In this document: in pieces, positions 47,268-55,910 of the stretch
How the letters are laid out: every line of letters begins with the position of its first letter
Position numbering within the stretch: the stretch's first letter is position 1
Assembly: GCA_007751255.1 (NCBI GenBank)
Contig: CP036296.1
Location: forward strand, 5,580,001-5,644,000
From: Engelhardtia mirabilis
GTDB taxonomy: Bacteria > Planctomycetota > UBA1135 > GCA-002686595
Length of the DNA: 64,000 nucleotides
Direction of reading: 5' to 3'
Made by a program: the position numbers and the translations under genes
The notes under the pieces: generated by a model
The model's database searches: none
Told to the model about the DNA's origin: nothing
Seen by the model: the letters and a program-made list of their open reading frames with translations, nothing else

Positions 47268-49183
47268 GGGCGGGTGACCTCGCGCTCGATGACGCCGCAG
47301 CGCAGCATCGACGCTCCGAAGTAGGGGTTGGCCAGGGGTCCGTCGGGACCCTGGATCCAGCGCGCGCCTCGGTTGTCGAAGGCCATCGGGCAGAAGGCCA
47401 CGCGCAGGGTCGCCGCGCCGCGGTTGCCCGCGAGCTCGATCAGGGACAGGGCGGCCTCGGAGACCTCGTCGAAGACCGCGCGCTGGTCGGCGATGGCGCT
47501 GGCACCGGCCGCGCGGGCGGAGGCTCCCGCGATCACGCCGAGCTGCGCCGCCTCGAGGTCGTCCGGTGCCTGCGCGGCCCTCGCGTCCGTCGCCAGTGCC
47601 TCGAATGCCGCGCGCGCACCCTCGCCGTCGTCGGCGGCCAGGGCCGCGGACGCTCGCAAGTAGTCGGTCCACAGCTCGGCGTGCCGCAGCGGACTGCCGT
47701 GCCCCGGGTCCACGACGCGGGCAGGGTCCATGGGCCCGTCCATGCCGCGGTCGACACGGGACGGCTCGCGATCGATCGATTCGGAGGGCAGCGAGAGCAG
47801 CCCGTGACCCCCGGCGATCTGCATCTCGCTGTCGAGCCGGAAGGCGCCCTGGACGGCTACCTGCTCCCCCTCGACGAGACCCTCGAGGATCACGTAGCTG
47901 TCGCCCGCCTGGGGCCCGAGACGCACCTCGCGCGGGCGGTAGAGGGATGCGTCGCCGTCTTGCTCGTGGACGTAGACCAAGGCCCGCCGTCCGGTGGTCA
48001 GCACTGCCGACGTCGGCACGACCAGCGGCGTGCCTTCGCCCCCACCGACGAGCCCCAACTCCTGCGCCGGAACCAGGTCCATGCCGCACACGCTGCACTG
48101 ACCGGGACCGTCGGCGACGATCTCGGGGTGCATGGGGCTGATCCACTTGCCCGTCAGGTCGGGCCCGCGCGCGTGACCCTCGCGATCGAGCGCGACCAGG
48201 GCTCTGCTGCGGACGTACATGCCGGGCTTCAGGACTCGCTCGGGATCGAGCACGTGCACGCGCACCGCCGCCGTGCGCGAGACCCGGTCGACGGTCGGTT
48301 CGATCAGCGAGATCGTGCCCGTGAAGACCTGGCCGGGAAGAGCATCGACCTCGAACTCGATCGCTTGACCATAGCGCAGGAAGGGCAGGTCGCGCTCATA
48401 GGCCTCGAGCACGACCCACAGGTGCGAAAGGTCGGCCAGACGCATGAGCTCACCCGCGGAGTGCACGTAGTCGCCCACGTAGGCTCCGTGCTCGACGACG
48501 GTGCCGGCGAACTGGGAGCGAAACTCGACCCGGTCGCTGGCCTCGCCGCTGCGCTCGATCTCGTCGACCTGTTCTTCGGACAGGCCCCACAGGCGCAGCT
48601 TGGTGCGCGACGACGTGTAGGCTCGCTCGGAGTTCTCGAGGATGAAGCCCGCTTCGCCGGCCGCGGCCCGAGTGAAGCGCTCGGCGGTGGACAGGAGCTC
48701 TGCTTGGGCGCTGAGCAGGCCGGGGCTGTAGAGCTCGTAGAGGTGGTCATCGACGTTCACCTCCATGCCGACCGAATCGACGAACAGCCGCTCGATGCGC
48801 CCGGGCACGGTGACCGTGATCGAGCGCACCGTCGAGGCGTCGAGTTCCACCCGGCCGAACAGGGGCAGCTCGAACTCGACCGCGCGACACACCGCGGGGG
48901 CGGTGACGACCCCGGCCAGGGCGGCGGCGTCAGGGCCGAGTCGGACGGCGTCGCCGCCACCGCCCATGGCGCCGCGCTCGACCAGGTCCATGCCGCACAG
49001 CGGACAGGCTCCGGCCTGGGGCGCTGAGATCTGCGGGTGCATGGGACAGGTCCACTCGGCTGCCGGCGAGTTGGCCGCCACCGGATCCTGATGCGGCGGC
49101 GCGACGGGCCCGACCGACCAGCGTCCCAGGGCGAACAGGGCTACAGCCGCAGCCGCGGCGATGAGTGTGCGCACGATCTTCAC
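47264..49183 (-). CDS. cusB: Copper/silver efflux periplasmic adaptor (MFP) with two CPMHP domains and DUF3347-like C-terminus
   Basis: 639 residues from a GTG at 49183 that overlaps the cusC stop. A single N-terminal membrane anchor (LIAAAAAVALFALG) precedes a heavy-metal-binding domain (CPMHP...CPLCGMDLV, residues ~46-68). The adaptor core follows with GRIERLFVDSVGMEVNVDDHLYELYSPGLLSAQAELL and VVEHGAYVGDYVHSAGELMRL. A second heavy-metal domain at ~345-370 reads SPMHP...CSVCGMDLV, so it has lost its first Cys. The C-terminal ~130 residues are DUF3347-like (FCPMAFDNRGARWI, NPYFG). It couples the inner-membrane pump to CusC and passes metal to it. Confidence 0.92.
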   Translation of the reverse strand: MKIVRTLIAAAAAVALFALGRWSVGPVAPPHQDPVAANSPAAEWTCPMHPQISAPQAGACPLCGMDLVERGAMGGGGDAVRLGPDAAALAGVVTAPAVCRAVEFELPLFGRVELDASTVRSITVTVPGRIERLFVDSVGMEVNVDDHLYELYSPGLLSAQAELLSTAERFTRAAAGEAGFILENSERAYTSSRTKLRLWGLSEEQVDEIERSGEASDRVEFRSQFAGTVVEHGAYVGDYVHSAGELMRLADLSHLWVVLEAYERDLPFLRYGQAIEFEVDALPGQVFTGTISLIEPTVDRVSRTAAVRVHVLDPERVLKPGMYVRSRALVALDREGHARGPDLTGKWISPMHPEIVADGPGQCSVCGMDLVPAQELGLVGGGEGTPLVVPTSAVLTTGRRALVYVHEQDGDASLYRPREVRLGPQAGDSYVILEGLVEGEQVAVQGAFRLDSEMQIAGGHGLLSLPSESIDREPSRVDRGMDGPMDPARVVDPGHGSPLRHAELWTDYLRASAALAADDGEGARAAFEALATDARAAQAPDDLEAAQLGVIAGASARAAGASAIADQRAVFDEVSEAALSLIELAGNRGAATLRVAFCPMAFDNRGARWIQGPDGPLANPYFGASMLRCGVIEREVTRP

Positions 49184-50541
49184 GGTTGGTCACTTCCCGT
49201 CAGGGCCTGCAGGCGAGCTCGCTGGATGTGGACGTCGCGGGCGGCGCGCCAGCGGTCGACCTCGTAGCCGAGCACCCTGCGCTCGGACTCGAACAGGTCG
49301 AGCAGCGAACCCTCGCCCGACTGGTAGGACGCCAGGCCCAAGTCATAGGCCTCGCGCGCCCGCGGCAACAGCTGATCCCGTGCCAGCTCCAGGTCACGCC
49401 CCGCGGACTCGAGGCGGTAGAGGATGTCGGCCAGCTCGGTGGACAGCTCCGCGCGCCGGTCGTCGATCGCGTAGCGGGCCGCGCGGATCTCGTGTTCGGC
49501 GGCCCGTCGCTGGGCGCTGTAGCTGCCGCGCCACAGGGGCAGCCCGATGCTGACGCCCAGACCGATGGGGTCATCGCCACTTCCGGGTTGCGCCGGGTCG
49601 AGGGCGTCACCGACGTCGAGCCACACGAGGCTGAAGGCCAGGTCCGGTCGGCCGGCGAAGTCCGCCAGGTGGCCCTGGGCCCGGGCGCGTTCCAACCCGG
49701 CCGCGGCGGTCCGCAGGGCCGGGCTGCGATCCATCGCCATCGCCTCCAGGGCGGCGTGGTCGAGCTCCATGGCCGCCGGCTCGACGGCCTCGGGGGGCGG
49801 AATTTCGCCCCACCAGCCGACGGCGGCCGAGAGGGCGATGCGCTGGGACACGAGCTGCTCGCGCGCCGCTTGCGCGCGCGCCTCGAGCTCGGCGACCTCG
49901 ATCTCCAGGCGCAGCCAGTCCTCTTGGGGGGCCCCCGCCTCCACCCGCCACTGGACCACCGACGCGAGGTTCTCGAGCAGCACGACCTTCTCCTCGAGCA
50001 ACCGAGCCACCACCGCGCCGAAGGCGTACTCGTGGTAGGCACGCTCGACCCGTTCGACCGTGCGCGCCGCTCGCGCGCGGGCGGACGACTCGGTCCAGGA
50101 CGCGGTCCGATCGGCGAGCGCCTCGCGCGCGTCCAAGGTCCCGAACCACGGCCAGGGTTGGGTCAGCTCGACCCGGCGGCGGTTGGGGCCCGTGCGCGTT
50201 TGGATCTGCTCCACGAACTCGGTGACCATCAACTTGGGGTCGGGCGGCTGGGCAGCGGAGCCGACCCGCTCACGCGCGGCGTCGGCGCGCTCGAGCTCGG
50301 CCAAGAGGCCCGGATCGTGCCCTAGGGCGTAGCGCACGTAGTCGTCCAGGGTGGCCGAGGCGGGGTCGAACTCCTCCGCCGCCGGAGGCGCGACCGCCGG
50401 CGCTCGGGTCGATCGAATCGGGACCTGCTCGGGAGCCGGACCGGGTACGGATCGAGGGGCACTGGCACAGGCGGCCAGGGCGGGCAGCAGGACTGCGATG
50501 CGCGTGTGGCGGGTCGCGCGGGTGATTGCGTTGCGGGTCAT
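49180..50541 (-). CDS. cusC: Outer-membrane efflux channel (TolC family) lipoprotein
   Basis: 453 residues. ATG 50541 precedes a lipoprotein signal (IAVLLPALAACAS). The body shows the TolC double repeat of long helices: PDPKLMVTEFVEQIQ, ELTQPWPWFGTLDAREALADR, RAYHEYAFGAVVARLL, then LVWLDVGDA, GVSIGLPLWRGSYSAQRRAAE and DLGLASYQSGEGSLLDLFESERRVL. First gene of the cus trio; its stop overlaps the cusB start. The 264-bp gap upstream (50542-50805) to the Cys-rich gene holds no recognised gene. Confidence 0.88.
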   Translation of the reverse strand: MTRNAITRATRHTRIAVLLPALAACASAPRSVPGPAPEQVPIRSTRAPAVAPPAAEEFDPASATLDDYVRYALGHDPGLLAELERADAARERVGSAAQPPDPKLMVTEFVEQIQTRTGPNRRRVELTQPWPWFGTLDAREALADRTASWTESSARARAARTVERVERAYHEYAFGAVVARLLEEKVVLLENLASVVQWRVEAGAPQEDWLRLEIEVAELEARAQAAREQLVSQRIALSAAVGWWGEIPPPEAVEPAAMELDHAALEAMAMDRSPALRTAAAGLERARAQGHLADFAGRPDLAFSLVWLDVGDALDPAQPGSGDDPIGLGVSIGLPLWRGSYSAQRRAAEHEIRAARYAIDDRRAELSTELADILYRLESAGRDLELARDQLLPRAREAYDLGLASYQSGEGSLLDLFESERRVLGYEVDRWRAARDVHIQRARLQALTGSDQP

Positions 50542-50805
50542 CGGCTCGGTCCAAGGGGAGCGAGGGGCCCGTCGGTCGCCGCCGGTCGCGCCTTGGACGG
50601 GTTGGCGGCGGTGCGGGAGCCCTCGAGGTGACGCCAGGGTTCGTAGCGAGGGGGCCTGCGCAGCGCGGTCCGCTGGCCGTGGTCCTCGCACACTCGGGTC
50701 GCACTCGATGCCCGCTGACGCCGCGTCTTGATCGCGGCCGCAACCAGGCCCCCACCTACCGCTCGCGCGGCGGCGAAGGGTGCATCGAGCGCAGTCGGCG
50801 CCCGC

Positions 50806-51258
50806 TCAAAGCCGCAGGACTCGGAACGCTAGGTAACGCGGTGGATCGACACCCGGCGGTCGCAGGCGCAGCAGCCGCCCGACCGACGCACCCGGAGTCG
50901 CGAACCACGACGCCGCTCCGGGCGCGGGCGCCAGGTGATGTCCGAGCGCGATCGTCGAGACCTGCACCTCCGCGACCGGGGGAGTCGGAGCTCCGTCCAT
51001 GGTGCAACCACAGGGCTCGCGGCGGTCCTGGCCAGTCGGCGCGGACTTCGCTCCCGGCAAGTCCCCACCACGGGTACCCGTGGCGTGGGCGCTGGAGCAG
51101 CAGGACTTCGGCTGGGGCTCGGGGGCGGTGTGCGCGCAGCAGCAATCCCGGCCCTCTGCGGCGGCCGAGCAGTGCGCCATCGAGCCCAGGGGCGCCAGCA
51201 CGAGCTGGAGCACCGCCAGGAGGGCGATCGAGAGGCTGCGGAGCGAGTGGGTCTTCAT
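50806..51258 (-). CDS. Exported Cys-rich small protein upstream of cusC
   Basis: 150 residues with an N-terminal signal (MKTHSLRSLSIALLAVLQLVLAPLGSMA). Just after it lie clustered cysteines and histidines: AHC, GRDCCCAH, KSCCSSAH and EPCGC (Cys at about 30, 39-41, 53-54, 83, 85). The C-terminal part (IALGHHLAPAP, PPRYLAFRVLRL) is proline-rich and resembles unnamed proteins near copper or RND genes. It is likely to bind copper or zinc outside the cytoplasm. It sits between the znu and cus sets, 99 bp after znuB, and could start the copper transcription unit. No family name known to me. Confidence 0.65.
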   Translation of the reverse strand: MKTHSLRSLSIALLAVLQLVLAPLGSMAHCSAAAEGRDCCCAHTAPEPQPKSCCSSAHATGTRGGDLPGAKSAPTGQDRREPCGCTMDGAPTPPVAEVQVSTIALGHHLAPAPGAASWFATPGASVGRLLRLRPPGVDPPRYLAFRVLRL

Positions 51259-51273
51259 GGCCGAGGCTGGGCG

Positions 51274-51279
51274 ATTAGA
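51274..51279 (-). promoter_or_regulatory. Possible -10 element before the Cys-rich gene
   Basis: On the minus strand TCTAAT (five of six matches to TATAAT) lies 15 bp upstream of the ATG, in a locally AT-richer spot. No good -35 hexamer at 16-18 bp was found, so this is a weak call. Confidence 0.2.
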
Positions 51280-51357
51280 CGGCGGCAGGATGCCTATCGG
51301 TCGAACTGGATCCAAAAGGTCCCGGTGGCGGCCGGAAATCGCGCCCGTCCGTGAGCC

Positions 51358-52239
51358 TCAGGGCAAGCGCCGACGCCGCCCCTCGGCCCAGGCCGGGGGC
51401 AGGCAGAGCGCGCAGGCCACGACCACGCTCGGGCCCAGGGGCCAGTCCGCCCAGAAGGACAGGGCCAGCCCACCGACGGCGCCGGCGAACCCCAGCAGCA
51501 CCGCCACGACCTGGAAGCCGCGCAGTGATCGGGCGACCTGCCGCGCTGCGAGGGGCGGGATCACGAGCAGGCCGAAGAGCACCACCGGTCCAACGAGCAG
51601 TGAGCCGATCGCCACGGTGATGCCGACCAGTCCGAGCCAGATCAACTCCAACCGGCGACGGTCGAAACCCAGGACCTGGGCCAACTCCGGGTCGAGCCCC
51701 ACCAGCCAGAGCTCGCGCCCGAAGCGCGCCAGGAGCAGGGCGACCAGGGCATAGCTGCCCCCGAGCACTTCGACCGCGTGCCAGTCGAGGGTCAGAATCT
51801 CGCCTTTCAGCATGGCGTCGATGCGCTCTCCGCCGACGGGGGCCGACAGGGCGCAGAGGGTCGTCAGCGCGCTGGCCACCGCGAACAACACGGCCAGGCG
51901 GGCGGGATCGGCCCCTTCGCGCCGACCGAAGGCGTGCAGCAGGCCGAGACCTAGAGCGGTGCCCGCGAAGGCCCAGCCCAGCAGGTAGCCGGCCAGGGCG
52001 TGGGGGCTGTCGACCGCCTCGAGGGTGGTCATTCCCGCCAGGCCCACGTGCAGGGTCCACCAGGGTAGGACGGCGAAGCCCGCCGCGGTTCCGGCGGCGG
52101 CCACCTGGGGCAGGACCACCCCGTGGAAGGCCGAACGGCGCACGAAGAGCAGCGCTCCGACGGCCGGGCACAAGAGCGCCGCGAGCAGGGTGGCCACGAT
52201 CGCCGGGCCGAACAGCTCCAGGATCAGGGGCAGGCTCAT
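51358..52239 (-). CDS. znuB: Zinc/manganese ABC transporter permease
   Basis: 293 residues of the ABC-3 permease family with about eight membrane segments. It opens ILELFGPAIVATLLAALLCPAVGALLFVRRSAFHGVVLPQVAAAG, the conserved family start, and contains LTTLCALSAPVGGERIDAMLKGEILTL and GLDPELAQVLGFDRRRLE. ATG 52239 overlaps the znuC stop in ATGA, so it is translationally coupled. Works with the ZnuC ATPase and ZnuA binding protein to import divalent metal; zinc is inferred from the His-rich neighbours. Confidence 0.88.
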   Translation of the reverse strand: MSLPLILELFGPAIVATLLAALLCPAVGALLFVRRSAFHGVVLPQVAAAGTAAGFAVLPWWTLHVGLAGMTTLEAVDSPHALAGYLLGWAFAGTALGLGLLHAFGRREGADPARLAVLFAVASALTTLCALSAPVGGERIDAMLKGEILTLDWHAVEVLGGSYALVALLLARFGRELWLVGLDPELAQVLGFDRRRLELIWLGLVGITVAIGSLLVGPVVLFGLLVIPPLAARQVARSLRGFQVVAVLLGFAGAVGGLALSFWADWPLGPSVVVACALCLPPAWAEGRRRRLP

Positions 52240-52943
52240 GCGGACGGCTCCCCGGCGGGGGCGATCGCCGCCAGGAGTTGGTCCACGCCGAGCTCGCGAG
52301 CCGTCGCGAGGCGCACCGTGCCGTCGCGCACGATGGCGATACGACCCACGTGGGTCGCGAGTCGCGGGAGGTCGTGGGACACGATCACGGCCCCGCGCTC
52401 CGCGTCGCGCACCAGTCGGCTGACCAGGGCCAGGATCCGATCCGCGGACTCGGGATCCACACCGCTGGTGGGCTCGTCGAGCACCAGGAGCTCCGGAGCG
52501 GCCACGAGCGCGCGGGCCAGAAGGGCGCGCTGCAACTGGCCGCCCGAGAGGGTCGAGAAGGGGCGCCGCGAGGCCGCGACGAGGTCCACCTCGGCGAGTG
52601 CCGCGACCACGGCCGGCGCGGACGCCGGCCGCGGCCGGCGCCAGGCACCGCGCGGACGCAAGCCGCCTTGGGCGACCAGCTCCGCGACTGTCAGGGGATA
52701 GAGCGAATCGAGCTGCTCGTGCTGGGTCACGTAGGCCGAGCGCGGCCTGCCGCTGCGCGTTCCCGCCAAGGGCTCGAGCAATCCGAGCAACCCGCGCAAG
52801 AGGGTCGTCTTCCCGGCCCCGTTGGGCCCCACGACGCCGAGCAGCTCGCCCGGCGCGAGGCTGAGATCGACCCCGGTCAAGACCGGCGTCGATCCGTAGC
52901 CCAGGCTCGCTCCGCGCAGCTCGATGAGTGGCGCACCCGTCAC
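52236..52943 (-). CDS. znuC: Zinc/manganese ABC transporter ATPase
   Basis: 235 residues. Walker A GPNGAGKTT, Q-loop YVTQHEQLD, signature LSGGQLQRALLARAL, Walker B LLVLDEPTSGVD and switch His in VIVSHDLPRL are all intact. GTG 52943 overlaps the znuA stop as GTGA; the frame upstream of it is shadow. Gene order znuA-znuC-znuB with overlapping ends indicates one operon. Confidence 0.9.
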   Translation of the reverse strand: MTGAPLIELRGASLGYGSTPVLTGVDLSLAPGELLGVVGPNGAGKTTLLRGLLGLLEPLAGTRSGRPRSAYVTQHEQLDSLYPLTVAELVAQGGLRPRGAWRRPRPASAPAVVAALAEVDLVAASRRPFSTLSGGQLQRALLARALVAAPELLVLDEPTSGVDPESADRILALVSRLVRDAERGAVIVSHDLPRLATHVGRIAIVRDGTVRLATARELGVDQLLAAIAPAGEPSA

Positions 52944-53893
52944 GGCGCGCGGCTCCCTTCCTCGACCGGTGCGAGAGCCGCCACGAGCGCCCCGACCGCG
53001 GCGTCCATGGACGCGATCCACGTGTCGGCTCCTTCGACGCCACCCGCCATGGTCGGAAGCTCGACGACGGCGCCACCGACTGCGTCGGCCACCTTCCGCA
53101 CGCTGCGTCCGTTGGACCACTTGGCGGTCAGCACCGTGCGCACGTCCCGGTCGCGCATCAACTGGATCACCTCGGCCAGGTGCGCGGGGGTGGGCGGGAT
53201 CCCGGGCTTTGGCTCGAGGACCGCCGCCGACTCCACCCCGGCCGCGCGCAGCAGGTAGTTGAACTCCGAGTGGTAGGTCACCACCACCTGGCCCGCCAGG
53301 GGCGCCAGAGCCTTGCGCCAACGGGCCTCGGCCACGTCGAGGCGCTCGATGTAGCGTGCGTGGCGCAGCTCGTAGTCCTCGCGGTGCTGGGGATCCACCG
53401 CCACGAGCGTCGCCAGGATGCGGCCCGCGAAGTGCCGACCAGCCGCCGGGTCGAGGTTGAGGTGAGGGTTGCCCTCGGGGTGGATGTCGACGCCGCGGCC
53501 GCGGTCCACTGCGTCGGGCACTTCGATCGCCTCGAAGCCCACCGACGCGTTGCAGAAGCCCGGCGCGCCGGGTTGGATGCGAGCGTTGCGCGCGCGCTCG
53601 AGGAGGCCCGGGACCCAGGCGTGCTCCAACGAGAGGCCGATCTCGAGGAACACGTCGGCACGGTTGGCCGCGACCAGGACCGAGGGCCGGATGGCGACCG
53701 AGTGGACGTTCTCCGTACCGCGGGCGATCGAGGTCACCTCGACCCGGTCGCCGCCGATCTCGGACGCGATCGAGCCCAGGTCCTTGACCGTGGCGAGCAC
53801 GCGCAGGGGTTCGTCTGCGCCCGGCGTCGCCGCCGCCAGACCGGCGAGAGCGAGGTGGGCCAGTGCCAGGAGGATGGATTGCTGCTTGGTCAT
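52940..53893 (-). CDS. znuA: Zinc/manganese ABC transporter periplasmic binding protein
   Basis: 317 residues with a signal peptide (ILLALAHLALAGLAAA). The cluster-A-I fold is shown by LRVLATVKDLGSIASEIGGDRVEVTSIARGTENVHS, NPHLNLDPAAG and VVTYHSEFNYLLRAAG, supplying three candidate His metal ligands. The fourth ligand loop of typical ZnuA/MntC proteins is not obvious (TAKWSNGRSV), so metal preference is uncertain. No His-rich internal loop is present; that role may be taken by the neighbouring His-rich proteins. It follows the outer-membrane barrel gene by 4 bp. Confidence 0.85.
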   Translation of the reverse strand: MTKQQSILLALAHLALAGLAAATPGADEPLRVLATVKDLGSIASEIGGDRVEVTSIARGTENVHSVAIRPSVLVAANRADVFLEIGLSLEHAWVPGLLERARNARIQPGAPGFCNASVGFEAIEVPDAVDRGRGVDIHPEGNPHLNLDPAAGRHFAGRILATLVAVDPQHREDYELRHARYIERLDVAEARWRKALAPLAGQVVVTYHSEFNYLLRAAGVESAAVLEPKPGIPPTPAHLAEVIQLMRDRDVRTVLTAKWSNGRSVRKVADAVGGAVVELPTMAGGVEGADTWIASMDAAVGALVAALAPVEEGSRAP

Positions 53894-53897
53894 CGGA

Positions 53898-55148
53898 TCA
53901 CCAGTTGAGGCCGTGGGAGTGTGCGCCGATGAAGGCGGTGAACTGCAGGTAGACGCGGCTCGTGTCGCCCTCCAAGTCGCTATCGCCGAGCGTGAACCCC
54001 AGGCGCAGGCGACGGAACTCGGTGGCGTGGTAGGTCAGGTACGAGTCGAACTCCTGCGCCTCCAGGTTCGGCCCCTCGGGCAGCTCCGACCAGGAGTACT
54101 GCACGCCGGTCGACCACTGCGGGGACAGGCGGTAGTCGGCGAAGGCGAAGTAGCCCTGCACGCTGTCGTCGAACACGGCAAAGCTCTCGTCGCCGCTGTC
54201 GACGGTCATGTCGGGGTCGACCAGCTCCGCAGCCAGGTCGCCGTCGTAGACCAGGTACTCGCCGCCCAGGGTCAACCCCCGCAGGCCGGTCTCGTCGGTC
54301 CAACCGTAGGTCAGGTCGACGCCGAAGACCGAGTTCGAGAGACCCTCGGCGCTGGCGACCGGGTTGGCGTCGTCTTCCAGGTAGAAGTCCGGCAAGTGCC
54401 GCAGGGATGAGCCGAACTGCAGCACGCTGCTCTCCGACAGCTCGTGCATGAACGTCGCGCGGGCGGTGAGCGAGAACTCGTCCAACTGCTTCTGGCCCGG
54501 CGCCAACGCCTCGGGACCCGCCTCGCCGTCCTCCTCGCCGTGACCGTGTCCACCGGCCAGGCTGCTGAAGGCCGCCAGCGACAGGCGTAGGGGCGTGGCG
54601 TCGCCCAGGGGCGTCCACCAGTCGGCCTGCACGCCAGTGCCCGCCAACTCGTCGCCGAGGAACTCGCGCAAGACCAGCGGCCGCTCGAGGGTCCGCAGCT
54701 CCTCGGGGTGCTGCTGCATCTGCTTGCCGAAGTCGACGAAGAAGCGGCCGGCCTTGAAGGTCAGGTTCGAATCCAGGCCCGTGTACTGGACGGCGGCCTC
54801 CTCGACCGCAACCGTTTCCCCGCCTTCACTGGTCAGGACGATGTAGGCCCACAGGTCCGGGTCGACGTTGGCCGCGAGGTTGACCTCGATCAGGCGCAAC
54901 TCGAGGTCGAACCCGTCGCCCGCGCCGTCGGCGTCGAGGTAGCTCGCGAAGCCGTCGATCGCCGCGCCGATGGCGGGATTGAAGTCGCTCGAGAAGCGGT
55001 CCGACTGGCCCAGGGACGAGGGCGGCGGCATCCCGGGCGATTGGAACGCAGAGCCCTGGGCCGCTGCCGGTGCGGCCAGGAGCGCGGGCAGGGTCAGGAG
55101 GAAGAAGGGACGCGGGACAGAGTCGGAGCGGTAGTTGTCGGTGTGCAC
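53898..55148 (-). CDS. Outer-membrane beta-barrel protein of the zinc uptake operon
   Basis: 416 residues. A signal peptide (FFLLTLPALLAAPAAAQ) is followed by a Pro-rich region and alternating hydrophobic strands typical of a porin-like barrel (FKAGRFFVDFGKQMQQHPEEL, GVDLTYGWTDETGLRGLTLGGEYLVYDGDL, GYFAFADYRLSPQWSTGVQYSW), ending VYLQFTAFIGAHSHGLNW. A His/acid loop GGHGHGEEDGEAG near residue 200 and the terminal HSH suggest metal contact. No TonB box or plug domain is seen, so it is not a ZnuD-type receptor. Its place 4 bp before znuA suggests a role in letting zinc cross the outer membrane. Confidence 0.75.
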   Translation of the reverse strand: MHTDNYRSDSVPRPFFLLTLPALLAAPAAAQGSAFQSPGMPPPSSLGQSDRFSSDFNPAIGAAIDGFASYLDADGAGDGFDLELRLIEVNLAANVDPDLWAYIVLTSEGGETVAVEEAAVQYTGLDSNLTFKAGRFFVDFGKQMQQHPEELRTLERPLVLREFLGDELAGTGVQADWWTPLGDATPLRLSLAAFSSLAGGHGHGEEDGEAGPEALAPGQKQLDEFSLTARATFMHELSESSVLQFGSSLRHLPDFYLEDDANPVASAEGLSNSVFGVDLTYGWTDETGLRGLTLGGEYLVYDGDLAAELVDPDMTVDSGDESFAVFDDSVQGYFAFADYRLSPQWSTGVQYSWSELPEGPNLEAQEFDSYLTYHATEFRRLRLGFTLGDSDLEGDTSRVYLQFTAFIGAHSHGLNW

Positions 55149-55319
55149 GTGAATCGGGATCGCGGACCGCGGAGCGCCTGAGCGGCATGGGGAGCCGTGC
55201 GCGCACGGCGGTCCGGCTCGGTCCGGATGGCCCGGCCGCCTGACGATCGCGCAGCACAGCGTCTGGACCCCGGACCCGCACCGAGCAGCGCTCGATGGGC
55301 TCGCGGGGTCGACGACGTC

Positions 55320-55802
55320 TCAGGCGACCTGCGGTGGGCCGCGCTCGGAGCGCGACCGATCCCGAACGACGGCGTGGATGCCCGTCGACGGCCAGATCGG
55401 GGCCGCCATCCCCGCGTCGGACACCTTGGCCCTGACGATCGCGGCGCTCGGCAGCCCCAGGGCCAACTGACACAGGGCACAGGCACCGTCGGGAAACAGG
55501 TGCTCGTGGTCCGGGTCGTGGCGGGGCTCGACCCGTTCGCTCGAGGGTCCGCCGCGGACCGAGTCCTCGGCCGCGAGCGCGGCGTCGTGGGCAGGACTCG
55601 CGTCGCAGCCCGTGTGGCCCGAGCTACCGTGGCCCGAGCTCCCGTGGCCCGAGCTCCCGTGGCCCGAACTACCGTGGCCGGTCTCGCCCGCCAGCACGTG
55701 GACGAGCTGGTGTCCCGGCCCAGCGACGAAGACGCCCAGGAGCAGCAGGACGGAGAGGGTGCAGCGCAGGGCGTACCCCACGCGTTCGGATCGCGGAACC
55801 AC
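55320..55802 (-). CDS. His-rich membrane-anchored or exported protein
   Basis: About 160 residues from a GTG at 55802 (a TTG at 55832 and a GTG at 55781 are alternatives). One hydrophobic segment (LSVLLLLGVFVAGPGHQLVHVLA) is followed by four GHGSS repeats and further His (DPDHEHLF), a CALCQ motif, then a charged tail. The repeat is coded by a 15-bp tandem array (55614-55673). It resembles DUF2946-like metal-operon proteins in layout. It is likely to bind zinc or copper in the periplasm and lies 171 bp upstream of the barrel gene. Confidence 0.6.
   Translation of the reverse strand: MVPRSERVGYALRCTLSVLLLLGVFVAGPGHQLVHVLAGETGHGSSGHGSSGHGSSGHGSSGHTGCDASPAHDAALAAEDSVRGGPSSERVEPRHDPDHEHLFPDGACALCQLALGLPSAAIVRAKVSDAGMAAPIWPSTGIHAVVRDRSRSERGPPQVA
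55614..55673. repeat. 15-bp tandem repeat, four copies, coding for GHGSS
   Basis: Four head-to-tail units GTGGCCCGAGCTCCC (plus strand; outer copies carry small changes) inside the His-rich gene. Copy number can change without altering the frame, so metal-binding capacity could vary by slippage. Confidence 0.9.
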
Positions 55803-55910
55803 GGTGCGACGATCTTCCCCGGGTTGGAGCAAAAGGTCAACCCACGGAGGATGGCCACGCCCGCCGGGATCTGGCCCGTCTCGGACCGCTCCCCGTTCTG
55901 GCTCGATCCG

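Noticed and set aside
47268-48146. 293-residue N-terminal extension of CusA
   Set aside because: It is an alternative frame of cusB; the GTG overlapping the cusB stop gives the normal CusA N-terminus.
52240-53076. Long N-terminal extension of ZnuB
   Set aside because: It is a shadow of znuC/znuA; the family N-terminus starts at the ATG at 52239.
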